Source: Fulvimarina sp039652615
GTDB lineage: Bacteria > Pseudomonadota > Alphaproteobacteria > Rhizobiales > Rhizobiaceae
DNA: 64,000 nt
Assembly: GCF_039652615.1 (NCBI RefSeq)
Contig: NZ_JBDJAC010000004.1
Coordinates: forward strand, 248,001-312,000
Direction of reading: 5' to 3'
This document shows positions 35,721 through 45,154 of this stretch, piece after piece (position 1 is the stretch's first letter; the number at the start of each line of letters is the position of its first letter). Below the pieces are notes generated by a model, which saw nothing but the letters and a program-made list of their open reading frames with translations, searched no databases and had not been told where the DNA came from. The position numbers and the translations under genes are program-made.

Positions 35721-35893
35721 AGCGGTCTCCCGGTCGTCTCTTTAGCGACGGGATCGAATTCGCTTGCCGTCGCGCAAACAAAAAACGCGCCGTTAGACGC
35801 GTTCGTCCATTCAGATGTGTTGACAGCGATTTATCCAGCGTCAGCCGGAATGTCAACGCCGCCGGTGTATTCCGGCGGCAATGGATGACATCT

Positions 35894-36967
35894 TCACGAC
35901 AGTCTCTTGAGCCGCGTGAAGTGCCCCATCTTCCGTCCGGGCCTGACATCGATCTTGCCGTAATGGTGCAGAACGACATCGCTTTCTCCGGCGAGCGTCT
36001 CAATCCGCCTGATCTCGTCGCCGATCAGGTTTTCCATCACGCAATCGGAGTGCCGCATCGGATCACCGAGCGTGAGACCGGTAATGGCGCGAATATGCTG
36101 CTCGAACTGCGAGATCGCGCAGGCCGCTTCCGTCCAGTGCCCCGAATTGTGGACCCGAGGCGCGAGCTCGTTGACGAGGATGGTTCCGTCGGCGCGCACG
36201 AAGAATTCGACGCCGATGACGCCTACATAATTGAGCTTTTCGAGAATGGTCCGGCCAGTCTCCACCATCCGCTCGGCCACGAGCGGCGTGACCCGGCCCG
36301 GAACGGTAGAGCGCCTCAGGATGCCGAGACCGTGCTCGTTGTCGGCCGGATCGTAACAGGCGACGCTTCCATCCTTGCCCCGTGCCGCGATCAGCGAGGC
36401 CTCGTATGCGAAGGGCACCTTGCCTTCGAGAATCGACGGTTTCGAGCCGAGGCTCTCATAGGCGTCGGCGACCGGCCCTTCCTTGCGGATGCTGGCCTGC
36501 CCCTTGCCGTCATACCCGAAGCGACGGGTCTTCAGGATGCAGTCGGTGCCGATGTCGATCAGCGCGTGGCCGAGTTCTTCCACACTGTCGATCGCGCGCC
36601 AGGGCGCCGTTTCAACGCCGATCCCGTTGAGGAAGGCCTTCTCCACCACGCGGTCCTGCGCGACCTCCAGCGCCTCGGGCGGTGGAAAGAGATCGGCTTC
36701 GACGATCGCCTGCCGGGCCGGGCCGACGGGCACGTTCTCGAACTCGTAGGTGACGACATCGGAATGACTGGTCAGCTGGGCAAGTGCGCGAAGATCGTCA
36801 TAGGCCGCGACGATCGTCTCGTTCGCCACCTGGAAGGCCGGCGATTCCTTGTTCGGATCGAGCACCAGCGTGCGATATCCGAGGCGCGCTGCGGCCATGG
36901 CAAGCATCCGGCCAAGCTGGCCGCCGCCAAGAATACCGATGGTTGAACCGGGAGGCAGCGCGCTCAT
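35894..36967 (-). CDS. purK: 5-(carboxyamino)imidazole ribonucleotide synthase
   Basis: A 357-residue ATP-grasp enzyme that makes N5-CAIR from AIR, ATP and bicarbonate in purine synthesis. N-terminal TIGILGGGQLGRMLAMAAAR and ATP-grasp motifs EFFVRADGTILVNELAPRVH are seen. It overlaps purE by 4 bp, giving the purEK operon in the order purE-purK on the minus strand. Confidence 0.96.
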   Translation of the reverse strand: MSALPPGSTIGILGGGQLGRMLAMAAARLGYRTLVLDPNKESPAFQVANETIVAAYDDLRALAQLTSHSDVVTYEFENVPVGPARQAIVEADLFPPPEALEVAQDRVVEKAFLNGIGVETAPWRAIDSVEELGHALIDIGTDCILKTRRFGYDGKGQASIRKEGPVADAYESLGSKPSILEGKVPFAYEASLIAARGKDGSVACYDPADNEHGLGILRRSTVPGRVTPLVAERMVETGRTILEKLNYVGVIGVEFFVRADGTILVNELAPRVHNSGHWTEAACAISQFEQHIRAITGLTLGDPMRHSDCVMENLIGDEIRRIETLAGESDVVLHHYGKIDVRPGRKMGHFTRLKRLS

Positions 36968-37476
36968 CGCACGGGCTCCTCGTCGACGGGCTGTTCCGTG
37001 ACGCGCTCGCTCTGGGCTTTGCGATAGGCATCGAGCCGGGATGCGATTCCGTCGTCGCCGAGCGCGAGGACGCTTGCCGCCATCAGCGCCGCATTGACCG
37101 CGCCGGCGCGACCGATCGCGAGTGTGCCCACCGGAATGCCCGCCGGCATCTGCACGATGGAAAGCAGGCTGTCCTGACCCCTCAGGGCCTTCGACTCGAT
37201 CGGTACGCCGAAGACGGGAAGGGGGGTCATGGAGGCCGTCATGCCGGGCAGGTGGGCGGCGCCGCCTGCGCCTGCGATCACCACATGATAGCCATTCGCT
37301 TTCGCGCCTTTCGCGAACTCATAGAGCCGGTCGGGCGTGCGATGGGCCGAGACGATCTTCGCCTCGAAGGGGATTTCGAGCTCGGTCAGCGTATCGGCGG
37401 CGTTCTTCATGATGGGCCAGTCGGACTGGCTGCCCATGATGATGGCGACGCGCGGCGAAAAGATCCGGTCGGTCAT
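36964..37476 (-). CDS. purE: N5-carboxyaminoimidazole ribonucleotide mutase
   Basis: A 170-residue class I PurE converting N5-CAIR to CAIR. Motifs GSQSDWPIMKNAADTL, KIVSAHRTPDR and IAGAGGAAHLPGMTA are present. The start at 37476 is fixed by the conserved N-terminus and overlaps the preceding DUF465 stop by 4 bp. The C-terminal 20 residues are acidic and family-atypical. Confidence 0.96.
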   Translation of the reverse strand: MTDRIFSPRVAIIMGSQSDWPIMKNAADTLTELEIPFEAKIVSAHRTPDRLYEFAKGAKANGYHVVIAGAGGAAHLPGMTASMTPLPVFGVPIESKALRGQDSLLSIVQMPAGIPVGTLAIGRAGAVNAALMAASVLALGDDGIASRLDAYRKAQSERVTEQPVDEEPVR

Positions 37477-37676
37477 GCGATAATGTCCGGTATGATCTGG
37501 TCTTCGAGTTCCTGAAGGCGGTCCTTGATGAGGAGCTTTTTCTTCTTCATGCGCTGGATCCGCAACTTGTCGCAGCCAAAGGCTTCCATCGCCTCGATCG
37601 CGGCATCGAAATCGGCATGCTCCTGGCGAAGCTTTGCGGTCTGCATCCGCAGCAAAGCCTGTTCCTGGTCCGCCAT
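37473..37676 (-). CDS. YdcH/DUF465 family protein
   Basis: A 67-residue helical protein (KLRQEHADFDAAIEAM then RMKKKKLLIKDRLQELED). Members of this small family are coiled-coil proteins of unknown function. The stop overlaps the purE start by 4 bp, so it heads the purEK operon. Confidence 0.85.
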   Translation of the reverse strand: MADQEQALLRMQTAKLRQEHADFDAAIEAMEAFGCDKLRIQRMKKKKLLIKDRLQELEDQIIPDIIA

Positions 37677-37907
37677 CGCGTCCCCTTCTCGTTCTTTGGC
37701 GCAAACGCGAATCGTTCGCGAAAACGTGTTCGCGTCAAATCTGGCGGCTGTTTAGCAAAACCCCGACATTATCGATAGCGGGCGCGAAACCGTTTGCAAA
37801 GGAACAGCGACGGAACCGTTCGACAGCAAGACGGTTTTGTGACACGCTTTAACTGTTCTGCCCGGATGGGTTCTGGCCTGCCGGGCTCCCAACGGAAGGA
37901 GATTCTG

Positions 37908-38084
37908 ATGTCCTTGGAAAACCATATCGCGAAGCTTGAACAGCGCCACTCGGTGCTCGACAACGAGTTGGTCGCCGCGATGACGACCCAACCCTCGAAA
38001 AGCGATGCGGAAATCAAGGAAATGAAGCTCAGGAAACTTCAGTTGAAGGATCAGATCGAGCGGCTGCGCGGCGGGTTGCAGTAA
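37908..38084 (+). CDS. YdcH/DUF465 family protein, second copy
   Basis: A 58-residue helical protein (HIAKLEQRHSVLDNELVAAM then EIKEMKLRKLQLKDQIERLR), divergent from and related to the previous DUF465 protein. The ATG at 37908 follows AAGGAG. A terminator hairpin follows. Function unknown. Confidence 0.85.
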   Translation: MSLENHIAKLEQRHSVLDNELVAAMTTQPSKSDAEIKEMKLRKLQLKDQIERLRGGLQ

Positions 38085-38132
38085 GACCGCGCAAGGTCCG
38101 GGAGGAGCCGGATTACTTGAATTGAAACGAGG

Positions 38133-38163
38133 AAAGGCCGCGGCATCGTCCGCGGCCTTTTCC
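38133..38163. terminator. Intrinsic terminator after DUF465 gene
   Basis: Stem AAAGGCCGCGG / CCGCGGCCTTT with a 6-nt loop, followed by a short T-rich run (TTCCTTT). It sits between the convergent DUF465 and fasciclin genes. Confidence 0.8.
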
Positions 38164-38195
38164 TTTGACGTCCTTTGGGCCGAAAACCGGGTTAG

Positions 38196-39374
38196 CTATT
38201 TCGGGACAAGAACCGTATCGACGACCTGGATGACCCCATTCGACTGATTGACGTCGGCAATCGTCACTTTCCCGGCCGTACCGGACTCATCGAAGATCCA
38301 GACATCGCCGTTCTTGATCATGGCAGTCAGCGCGTCGCCGCTCGCCGTCTCCATGTTGTACTTGCCGCCATTGCTCTCGATGTTCTGCCGAAGGTCCGCT
38401 TCGGACATCTTGCCGGGCACCACATGGGCCGTCAGAACCTTCGTCAGCTGATCCTTGTTTTCCGGCTTCAGAAGCGTATCGACCGTGCCGGCGGGCAACT
38501 TGTCGAAGGCCGCATTGACCGGCGCGAACACCGTAAACGGGCCTTCGCCGGATAGCGTCTCGACGAGACCGGCTGCTTTCACCGCGGCCACCAGCGTCGT
38601 GTGATCCTTCGAATTGACCGCATTCTCGACGAGGTTCTTATCGGCATACATGGGCGCGCCGCCGACCATCGGATTATCACCGCCTTTCATGTTCGAGGAC
38701 ATGGCGCCGTCTGCATTCGAGCCGCTCGACATGGCGCTGTCGCTCGAGTTTGCCATCTGGTCTCCGCCTTCGGAAGCGGAGGAAGACGAGCTATCCGAGG
38801 CCTGTTTGCCGCTGTCGTCTGCTGGCAGAAGCACGGTGTCGATGACGTGGATGACGCCGTTGGACTGCTTCACGTCGGGTATCGTCACCGTCGCGACATT
38901 CCCCTGACCGTCCTCGATCTTGACCTCGCCGTTTTCGACCTTGGCCGTGAACGTGCAACCGCCGACGGTTTTCACCGGATGGGCGCCGCCGTCGTCGCTC
39001 ACCATGCCCTGAATGTCGCTCGCCATCGCGTTTGCTGCGACGACGTGGCAGGTGAGGATCTTGGCGAGTTGATCCTTGTTTTCCGGCTTCAGGAGGTTCT
39101 CGACCGTGCCGTCGGGAAGTTTGTCGAAAGCGGCATTGGTGGGGGCGAAGACGGTGAACGGGCCTTCGCTGGACAGGGTATCGACGAGACCTGCTGCCTT
39201 CACTGCGGCGACAAGGGTCGTATGGTCGGCCGAGTTGACCGCGTTTTCGATGATATTGCGGCTCGCGGGCATTTCCGCTCCGCCGACCATCGGATTGGCC
39301 TGGGCATATGCGATCGGCGCGGCGCTCAGGCTGAGCGCGGCGGCCAGAATGGCTGTCGTCATCATGAGTTTCAT
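38196..39374 (-). CDS. Tandem fasciclin-domain exported protein
   Basis: A 392-residue secreted protein. Signal peptide MKLMMTTAILAAALSLSAAP. Two FAS1 domains (about 40-185 and 255-390) are near copies of each other (NPMVGGAEMPASRNIIENAV vs NPMVGGAPMYADKNLVENAV; GPFTVFAPTNAAFDKLPDGT vs GPFTVFAPVNAAFDKLPAGT), separated by a Ser/Met/Gly-rich linker. FAS1 domains act in adhesion. The first domain alone has Cys in LTCHVVAAN and GGCTFTAK. The ATG at 39374 is preceded by GGGAGG. Confidence 0.92.
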   Translation of the reverse strand: MKLMMTTAILAAALSLSAAPIAYAQANPMVGGAEMPASRNIIENAVNSADHTTLVAAVKAAGLVDTLSSEGPFTVFAPTNAAFDKLPDGTVENLLKPENKDQLAKILTCHVVAANAMASDIQGMVSDDGGAHPVKTVGGCTFTAKVENGEVKIEDGQGNVATVTIPDVKQSNGVIHVIDTVLLPADDSGKQASDSSSSSASEGGDQMANSSDSAMSSGSNADGAMSSNMKGGDNPMVGGAPMYADKNLVENAVNSKDHTTLVAAVKAAGLVETLSGEGPFTVFAPVNAAFDKLPAGTVDTLLKPENKDQLTKVLTAHVVPGKMSEADLRQNIESNGGKYNMETASGDALTAMIKNGDVWIFDESGTAGKVTIADVNQSNGVIQVVDTVLVPK

Positions 39375-39543
39375 TATTGCCTCCCGTAAACCTCTGGGCA
39401 CTCGCTTTTCGATGCCCGGTAGCGAATTTACGAAGGCGTGGTCCTCGCGGATGTGTGAAAGTCTTGTGACACCTATAACGAAACGGTGAACCGGACGATC
39501 GTCGGACAACAACGCAAGCCGATCAGACAGAAAAGCCGGTCCG

Positions 39544-40302
39544 TTACGTCAGAACGGCGCTGACCCCGTCATAGACAAGCTTCAGCCCGACCGGCACCAG
39601 AAGGCCATAGACGATCCGGTAGAACAGCTCCGGCTCGATCCGCTTGACCAGCCAGACGCCGAAAAGCGTCGCGACCGGGGCTAGGGGAAGAAGGACCAGC
39701 GAGGTCAGGACGTTTTCGTGGGAGAACTGGCCGAGCGCATAATAGGGGATCAGTTTCACCGCATTGGCGACGGCAAAGAAGACGACGGCCGTTCCCGCAT
39801 AAACCGTCGGTGCCAGACGTAGCGGGACGACATAGACCTGAAACAGCGGGCCGCCGGCGTGGGCGACGAAGCTGCCATAGCCCGCGCCCATGCCCCAAAA
39901 CCAGGCGCGGCCCCGGCTCTCCCGTGCGCGTTCGATCATATGGCGGGTGCGGAACCACCAGTTGGCGACGAACCACAGCGACAAAAGCCCGATCACGATG
40001 CGGATCGCACCGGGCGGCGCATAGGCCGAGGTGAGGTAGCCGATGGCGATTCCGATGATCGAGGCGGGCAGCAGGTGAACGAGCACGGATTTGGAGACAT
40101 TGCCGCGCCAGGCATAGAGCGCGATCACGTCCATCAAGAGCAGGATGGGCAGAAGGATGCCGGCGGCAGCTGCGGGCGCGATGGCGAGCGCCATCAAAGG
40201 CACGCCGATCAGCGCCAGCGTGCCGCCGAACCCGCCTTTCGACAGTCCGATGAGAAAGACCGCTGGAATAGCGGCACAGTAGAACCAGGGATCTGTGATC
40301 AT
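39544..40302 (-). CDS. TauE/SafE sulfite exporter family membrane protein
   Basis: A 252-residue protein with about eight hydrophobic helices. The N-terminal FLIGLSKGGFGGTLALIGVP and the repeated SFVAHAGGPLFQVYVVPLRL are typical of the TauE/SafE (DUF81) family, permeases exporting sulfite or organosulfonates. The start at 40302 is chosen over one farther upstream because it begins at the first helix. Substrate unknown. Confidence 0.88.
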   Translation of the reverse strand: MITDPWFYCAAIPAVFLIGLSKGGFGGTLALIGVPLMALAIAPAAAAGILLPILLLMDVIALYAWRGNVSKSVLVHLLPASIIGIAIGYLTSAYAPPGAIRIVIGLLSLWFVANWWFRTRHMIERARESRGRAWFWGMGAGYGSFVAHAGGPLFQVYVVPLRLAPTVYAGTAVVFFAVANAVKLIPYYALGQFSHENVLTSLVLLPLAPVATLFGVWLVKRIEPELFYRIVYGLLVPVGLKLVYDGVSAVLT

Positions 40303-40578
40303 GAGGGCCGGCGGAACGAGATGGATCGATCGCCGCGCTATCACCGATCCGGCTGAAGGGCGAGGCGAGAAGAAGATGGTTCTCGCGTCAGAAGACACGA
40401 AAAATATTCAATCGGCTGCCGTAGTGCCGGGTATCTCGACACGTGCTTGCGATCCAGAGCTGAACGTAAGTGCAGAGTGAAGGGTGATGCCCGCTTTTCT
40501 TCCGGCCAAGCTTGCCATACACGGATATTTTCATGCACCGTTCCGATGTCGAAAACTGCGTAAAGTGGGTTGACGCTG

Positions 40579-40992
40579 ATGTCTGACGAGATCGATGCGA
40601 TAAGGGAACGCTATTCTACCGCTCAGACCTTTAAGTTCGGCGACAGTCGCAGCCTGTGCATGCATCTTCTGTCGTTGGTACGTTCCGGGAGGAAGACGGC
40701 AACCTGTAGCGCGCTTCGAGATATTCAAATCGGGGAACCAATGCCTGCCATTGGGCGACGGGACATTGCTTTGGATTGGGACGGGGCTCCTGCCTTGGTG
40801 ATCGAGACAACTGAATTGATCCAGTGCCGATTCTCCGAGGTGACGGAGCCTATGGCTCTTGCCGAAGGCGAGAATGAAAGCCTTGACGAATGGCGCACGG
40901 GGCATCGTCGCTACCTCGAGCGCAATGGCGGGTTTTCTCCAGATATGCAAATCCTGTGGGAGCGGTTCATTCTTATTGAAAATCTGAGCTGA
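40579..40992 (+). CDS. ASCH-domain protein
   Basis: A 137-residue protein with the ASCH features KFGDSRSLCMHLLSLVRSGR, KTATCSALRD and a central β-strand (ALVIETTELIQ). The motif GRKTAT is where related proteins contact RNA or modified nucleosides. Some ASCH proteins are amidohydrolases of N4-acetylcytidine. The function of this member is unknown. It lies alone; sequence composition is less GC-rich than the neighbours. Confidence 0.8.
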   Translation: MSDEIDAIRERYSTAQTFKFGDSRSLCMHLLSLVRSGRKTATCSALRDIQIGEPMPAIGRRDIALDWDGAPALVIETTELIQCRFSEVTEPMALAEGENESLDEWRTGHRRYLERNGGFSPDMQILWERFILIENLS

Positions 40993-41089
40993 ACAAACGC
41001 TCCCTTAGAGATGAGCAATTGCTCGCGATATTTTGAAGAATTAACGGTCCCGTTCTCCATGCGCGAGAGTGATGAAGCTCGACGCCTTT

Positions 41090-41989
41090 CTACACCGTCA
41101 GAAAATCGAAGATCAGCCGGGGCAGGCCAGCCGTTTCGAGGAAAGGAGGATGGCCCTGGCCCTCGACAAGATGAAGCCGGCAATCGGGATGCCGTGCGAC
41201 CATTTCGTCGGCCGTCGTTCCTGTCAGAATGTCCGAATTCTCGCCCCGCAACACGAGAAGCGGTTTGTCCTTCAGGAGGTCGAACAGCTCCCAGAATTCC
41301 GGGAGCGGTTTGCCCGCTTCCAGCGCATCGAGCGTTCTCAACAGCTTCGGATCATAGTCGGAGACGAAGACACCGTCCCGCTCCACGACTGTCGCGCGCG
41401 CCTGACGCTCGAAATCGGGCCGTCCCAGCGCCGGAAAGGTCGGGCCGAACAGCGCCTCGATCGCGTCGGCGGCTTGGTCGAGGCTCTCATAGGCCTTTGC
41501 GGCCTGAAGATAGTCGCGGATGGTGATGAGGCCGTCCACCTCGATGCGCGGTCCGGCATCGTTAAAGACGACCCGGCCGATTCTGTCCGGCGCCGTCGCC
41601 GCGATCAGATGCGTTACGATGACACCACGCGACGTGCCGATGAAATCGGCCGATTTCACGCCGAGATGATCAAGACCTGCGAGGACATCCTTGGCTTCCT
41701 CTGCGGCGTTGTAAGCCTCGGCTTGGGCTGCGGCGTCGGACAGTCCGCGCCCGCGATAATCGAAAGCGATCACCGTTCTCTCCGGATCGAGATCGCGGAT
41801 TGCATGGGCGAACGCGGTGAAGTCGCGGCTGTTGCGGGTCAGGCCCGGCAGACAGGCGATCGGCCGAACAGCGGTCTCCGCTCCTTCGAACACCCGCATT
41901 GCGAGGGTCAGCCTGTCCCGTTCGTAGGTGACGATCCGCCCATCGTCTGGTTTTGCGTCTTCACCGGTCATCGAATGGTCTCCCGACAT
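41090..41989 (-). CDS. Alpha/beta-fold hydrolase
   Basis: A 299-residue cytoplasmic hydrolase with FDYRGRGLSD, nucleophile elbow FIGTSRGVIVTHL and a C-terminal catalytic His in VEGQGHPPFLET. A second ATG at residue 7 is an equally plausible start. The substrate is unknown; the gene is divergent from fadD. Confidence 0.87.
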   Translation of the reverse strand: MSGDHSMTGEDAKPDDGRIVTYERDRLTLAMRVFEGAETAVRPIACLPGLTRNSRDFTAFAHAIRDLDPERTVIAFDYRGRGLSDAAAQAEAYNAAEEAKDVLAGLDHLGVKSADFIGTSRGVIVTHLIAATAPDRIGRVVFNDAGPRIEVDGLITIRDYLQAAKAYESLDQAADAIEALFGPTFPALGRPDFERQARATVVERDGVFVSDYDPKLLRTLDALEAGKPLPEFWELFDLLKDKPLLVLRGENSDILTGTTADEMVARHPDCRLHLVEGQGHPPFLETAGLPRLIFDFLTV

Positions 41990-42079
41990 TTTCAGCCTTT
42001 TCCATCGCTTTGAAAGCGATAGCTGCTTGTTTCCGGTTGTGGGTCAGCTAGGCTGCGCAAAAACACAAGAGGAAACATC

Positions 42080-43747
42080 ATGAACGCGCCTTGGCTCCAG
42101 CATTATCAAGAGGGTGTGCCTCGCGAACTGCCGCCGCACAGCTACGAGTCCCTCGCCGATCTTCTGGACGAGGCTTTCAAGAAGCATGGCGATGTCACCG
42201 CCTACAGCCTGATGGGGTCGGAGATGAACTTCTCCGAACTCGACGAGAAGTCCCGCCATTTCGCGGCTTATCTCCAGTCGATCGGCCTGAAGAAGGGGGA
42301 TCGAATCGCGTTGATGATGCCGAACGTGTTCGCCTATCCTGTCGCTGTCGCCGGCGCGCTCCGGGCGGGGCTGACCGTCGTGAACACGAACCCGCTTTAT
42401 ACCCCGAAGGAGTTGACGCATCAGCTGAAGGACGCCGGTGCGAGAGCGATCGTCGTTCTTGAAAATATGGCGAAGACCGTTGAGACCTGTAAGGCGCAGA
42501 CGCCGCTGGAGCATGTCATCGTGACCACGATCGGCGATCTGCAATCGACCGTGAAGCGCTTCGTCACCAATCTCGTCGTCCGGAAGATCAAGAAGATGGT
42601 GCCGGACTACGATCTACCGGATGCGATTTCCTTCATAGATGCGCTGAAAAAGGGCGGGGCGGCGACATTCAAGCCGATGCCCGGAAAGATCGATGACGTC
42701 GCGGTTCTTCAGTATACCGGAGGCACGACCGGCGTTTCCAAGGGCGCGGCGCTGACCCACGGCAACATCATCTCGAACGTGCTTCAGGTCGAACTCTGGT
42801 TCAAGCCGGCGCTCACCCAGATCAAGCCCGGCGATACGGTGACCATGGTCTGTGCGCTGCCGCTCTACCACATCTTCGGATTTACCGTGAACATGATGCT
42901 GTGCATGCGCATGGGCGGCAGCAATATCTTGATACCCAACCCGCGCGATCTGCCGGCCTTGTTGAAGGCGTTGAAGGGCAAGACCTTCCATACCTTCCCG
43001 GGTGTCAATACGCTTTTCGGCGCGATCGCCCGGCACAAGGATGCCAAGTCCGTCGACTGGTCGCCGCTCCTTCTGTCCGTCGGCGGCGGCATGGCGGTTC
43101 AGAAGAAGACCGCCGAAATGTGGGAAGAGTTGACCGGCAACTCGATCTGCGAAGGCTACGGCCTGTCCGAAACCTCGCCGGTCGCATCCGCGAACCATAC
43201 GTTCGGCACGAAGTATACCGGTACGGTCGGTCTTCCGTTGCCGGGAACGGAGATGGCGATCCTCTCCGAGGATGGCGAGAAGCTGCCTCAGGGCGATGAG
43301 GGCGAGATCGCGGTCAAGGGACCGCAGGTCATGGCGGGCTACTGGGAACGTCCCGACGAGACGGCGAAGGTGATGACGGCGGACGGCTTCTTCCGCACCG
43401 GCGATATCGGCGTGATGGACGAGAACGGCTGGTTCCGCATCGTCGATCGCAAGAAGGACATGATCAACGTCTCCGGTTTTAACGTCTATCCAAACGAGAT
43501 CGAGGATGTCGTAGCGTCGATGCCCGGTATCGTGGAGGCTGCGGCGGTTGCAATTCCCGACGAAAACTCGGGTGAAGCGGTCAAGCTCGTCGTCGTGAGG
43601 GAAGATCCGACAATCGACGAGGAGGCGGTCAAGGCTTACTGCCGGGAAAACCTCACCGGCTACAAACGTCCGCGTGTCGTGGAATTCCGCGACGAACTGC
43701 CCAAGACCAATGTCGGCAAGGTGCTTCGGCGCGAATTGCGGGGCTGA
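42080..43747 (+). CDS. fadD: Long-chain fatty acid-CoA ligase
   Basis: A 555-residue acyl-adenylating enzyme. Motifs: LQYTGGTTGVSKGAALTHGN (P-loop), EGYGLSETSPVAS (AMP binding), FRTGDIGVMDENGWFRIVDR (hinge) and KTNVGKVLRRELR (catalytic Lys). It activates fatty acids for β-oxidation or lipid synthesis. ATG at 42080 with GAGGAAAC upstream. A terminator-like hairpin follows. Confidence 0.95.
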   Translation: MNAPWLQHYQEGVPRELPPHSYESLADLLDEAFKKHGDVTAYSLMGSEMNFSELDEKSRHFAAYLQSIGLKKGDRIALMMPNVFAYPVAVAGALRAGLTVVNTNPLYTPKELTHQLKDAGARAIVVLENMAKTVETCKAQTPLEHVIVTTIGDLQSTVKRFVTNLVVRKIKKMVPDYDLPDAISFIDALKKGGAATFKPMPGKIDDVAVLQYTGGTTGVSKGAALTHGNIISNVLQVELWFKPALTQIKPGDTVTMVCALPLYHIFGFTVNMMLCMRMGGSNILIPNPRDLPALLKALKGKTFHTFPGVNTLFGAIARHKDAKSVDWSPLLLSVGGGMAVQKKTAEMWEELTGNSICEGYGLSETSPVASANHTFGTKYTGTVGLPLPGTEMAILSEDGEKLPQGDEGEIAVKGPQVMAGYWERPDETAKVMTADGFFRTGDIGVMDENGWFRIVDRKKDMINVSGFNVYPNEIEDVVASMPGIVEAAAVAIPDENSGEAVKLVVVREDPTIDEEAVKAYCRENLTGYKRPRVVEFRDELPKTNVGKVLRRELRG

Positions 43748-43766
43748 GCGGCCCTCGGGTTTCTGG

Positions 43767-43805
43767 CGACGGACTTTTGAAAAGCATTGCTTTTGAAGTC
43801 CGTCG
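43767..43805 (+). terminator. Hairpin after fadD
   Basis: CGACGGACTT (43767-43776) pairs with AAGTCCGTCG (43796-43805), with a TTGAAAAGCATTGCTTTTG interior that also pairs in part. It lies 20 bp after the fadD stop, consistent with a terminator. Confidence 0.6.
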
Positions 43806-43944
43806 GTTGCCCAGGCGTCACGGCCGTCTCCATGAAAACCATCATCGCAACGCGAAACCAGTTTCGTTTCAAGGCTCCGTCGGTGTCGGCGGCGCGCCAC
43901 AGTGGTGACCGACACTTCAAGATGTTGGGCCAGTCCACATCGGT

Positions 43945-44412
43945 TGCTGTCTGTCACTGGGTATGGCGAAAGGCGGGAATAGGCGGAAATATCCGGGATT
44001 TCGCGAAAGGCCCTGAGAATGCGGGGTTTTTCGAGGCACGGAGTGAAATGTTCACTGCAGGTCTTTGACACTCGATTTGGCGATACGGCCGGCTGCTGCG
44101 CCGAAAGTGAGATTGTCGAACATCTTCGGAAATCAGCTTTTAGCGTGAAGCACGAAGGGGCGCGCTAACCCATGCGCGACGACCCTTTGAGAGTTTAAAG
44201 GCGGCATCTAGAAAGCCGATCAACCGGCTCGGAGACCAGAGCTAAAACCAAACTCAAGTTGCGCCAATCTCGCATCTTGCGGCGATAAGCTCAGAAAGCC
44301 CGGAAATCTGGGAGTAGATGGCGTTCGAGTGGGGCTTTCGAGGGCATTGAAGTTGCGCCGCACCCGGCGCGGCTTCTGTCGCTGTTGTGCGAGCGCGTGT
44401 GAAACAGAATAC
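43945..44412. repeat. Left arm of a 5.4-kb inverted repeat
   Basis: Two parts match the right arm in inverted orientation. The outer part, 43945-44003 (59 bp), is identical to the reverse complement of 49251-49309. The inner part, 44246-44412 (about 167 bp), matches 48843-49009 with only about seven mismatches and ends exactly inside the first palindrome (GAAACAGAATAC). The region between the two parts is only weakly similar between the arms. Confidence 0.9.
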
Positions 44413-44425
44413 AGCAATTCTGTTT
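44401..44425. repeat. Palindrome S1 (GAAACAG...CTGTTT)
   Basis: GAAACAGAAT (44401-44410) and ATTCTGTTT (44417-44425) with 6 bp between them. It marks the inner end of the left inverted-repeat arm and the left border of the STAS-like gene block. Confidence 0.8.
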
Positions 44426-44528
44426 GAAAACAGCTCTCAAGAAGGCTGTTTACGGAATGGCGATTGGTTTGGCCTTGCCTTAAGATTGTCAGAGACCATT
44501 CGGTTGAGGCAAAGGCGGGAGATATTCC

Positions 44529-45005
44529 ATGCTGACAAGAATGTACGCACCGGCGAATATCGTTGCCGTTAGGCTCGTTGGGACCACGACCGCAAACGAC
44601 ATGGAAAGCGTTTCAAAACTTTTCGATACGGCTTTCCAGCACTACGACGTGGTCGGCGTTGTGGTTGATATTTCGCGGTTCCAAGGCGCTTCATTTCAGG
44701 CTTTGTTGATAGAGGACAGTTTGCGCCAAAAACTCGAAATGAAATCGCTGTCGATCGGACGCGTGGCTTTCATTGTCGATGAAGACGATACTCAGAAACT
44801 CGACGCATTGCGTGATTTTGCGACAGCTGAATCGTCTGTCCGCGTGTTCTTCTCAGATCAGGAGTTTTACGCAGTTGATTGGACTACGGGTCCTTCCGAG
44901 GAACATCATGCTGCAAACGATCTTACCGAACACCGATTAGTCTTCGATTTCCTTTTCAAGCCCGATCGCTTTCCGGTGGAAATTAGCTCGTTCGTCCAGG
45001 ACTGA
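44529..45005 (+). CDS. STAS/SpoIIAA-like protein
   Basis: A 158-residue cytoplasmic protein. The order of β and α elements (MYAPANIVAVRLVGTTTAND, VVGVVVDISRFQGASF, SLSIGRVAFIVDEDDTQKLD and SSVRVFFSDQEFYAVDW) fits the SpoIIAA-like/STAS fold family. I see no anti-sigma partner nearby, though an ECF sigma gene is 3 kb away. ATG at 44529 with GGGAG 9 bp upstream. Palindromes flank the gene on both sides. Confidence 0.65.
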   Translation: MLTRMYAPANIVAVRLVGTTTANDMESVSKLFDTAFQHYDVVGVVVDISRFQGASFQALLIEDSLRQKLEMKSLSIGRVAFIVDEDDTQKLDALRDFATAESSVRVFFSDQEFYAVDWTTGPSEEHHAANDLTEHRLVFDFLFKPDRFPVEISSFVQD

Positions 45006-45030
45006 CCCCGGCAGTTCTCTGTTCGGTTTT

Positions 45031-45055
45031 GAAGCAGAATTGATAATTCTGTTTC
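45031..45055. repeat. Palindrome S2
   Basis: GAAGCAGAATTGATAATTCTGTTTC, 25 bp, with one mismatch to the perfect palindrome S4. It lies 26 bp after the STAS-like gene and 100 bp before the SDR gene. Confidence 0.85.
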
Positions 45056-45154
45056 GGATTGAAGTGACGATCGAGATCGCCAGAAAACGGGTGGGTTGTT
45101 TGAAAACCACCGTCTATTTGGAGCGCTCCGTTGTCAGGAGTGTGGAGTGCTTCA

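Larger units (their letters stand above)
43748..44528. other. Gene-free junction between fadD and the accessory island
   Basis: 781 bp with no convincing coding region. It contains the fadD terminator, the left arm of the long inverted repeat and the first palindrome. On the minus strand just outside the arm, a GTG at 43957 begins an HTH-like translation (GLAQHLEVSVTTVARRR) that has no sensible end; probably a remnant. Confidence 0.55.

Noticed and set aside
42614..44071. 485-residue minus-strand open frame
   Set aside because: It is antisense to fadD, which has all acyl-CoA ligase motifs; high GC keeps the opposite strand open. Only the HTH-like piece near 43.9 kb is noted as a possible remnant.
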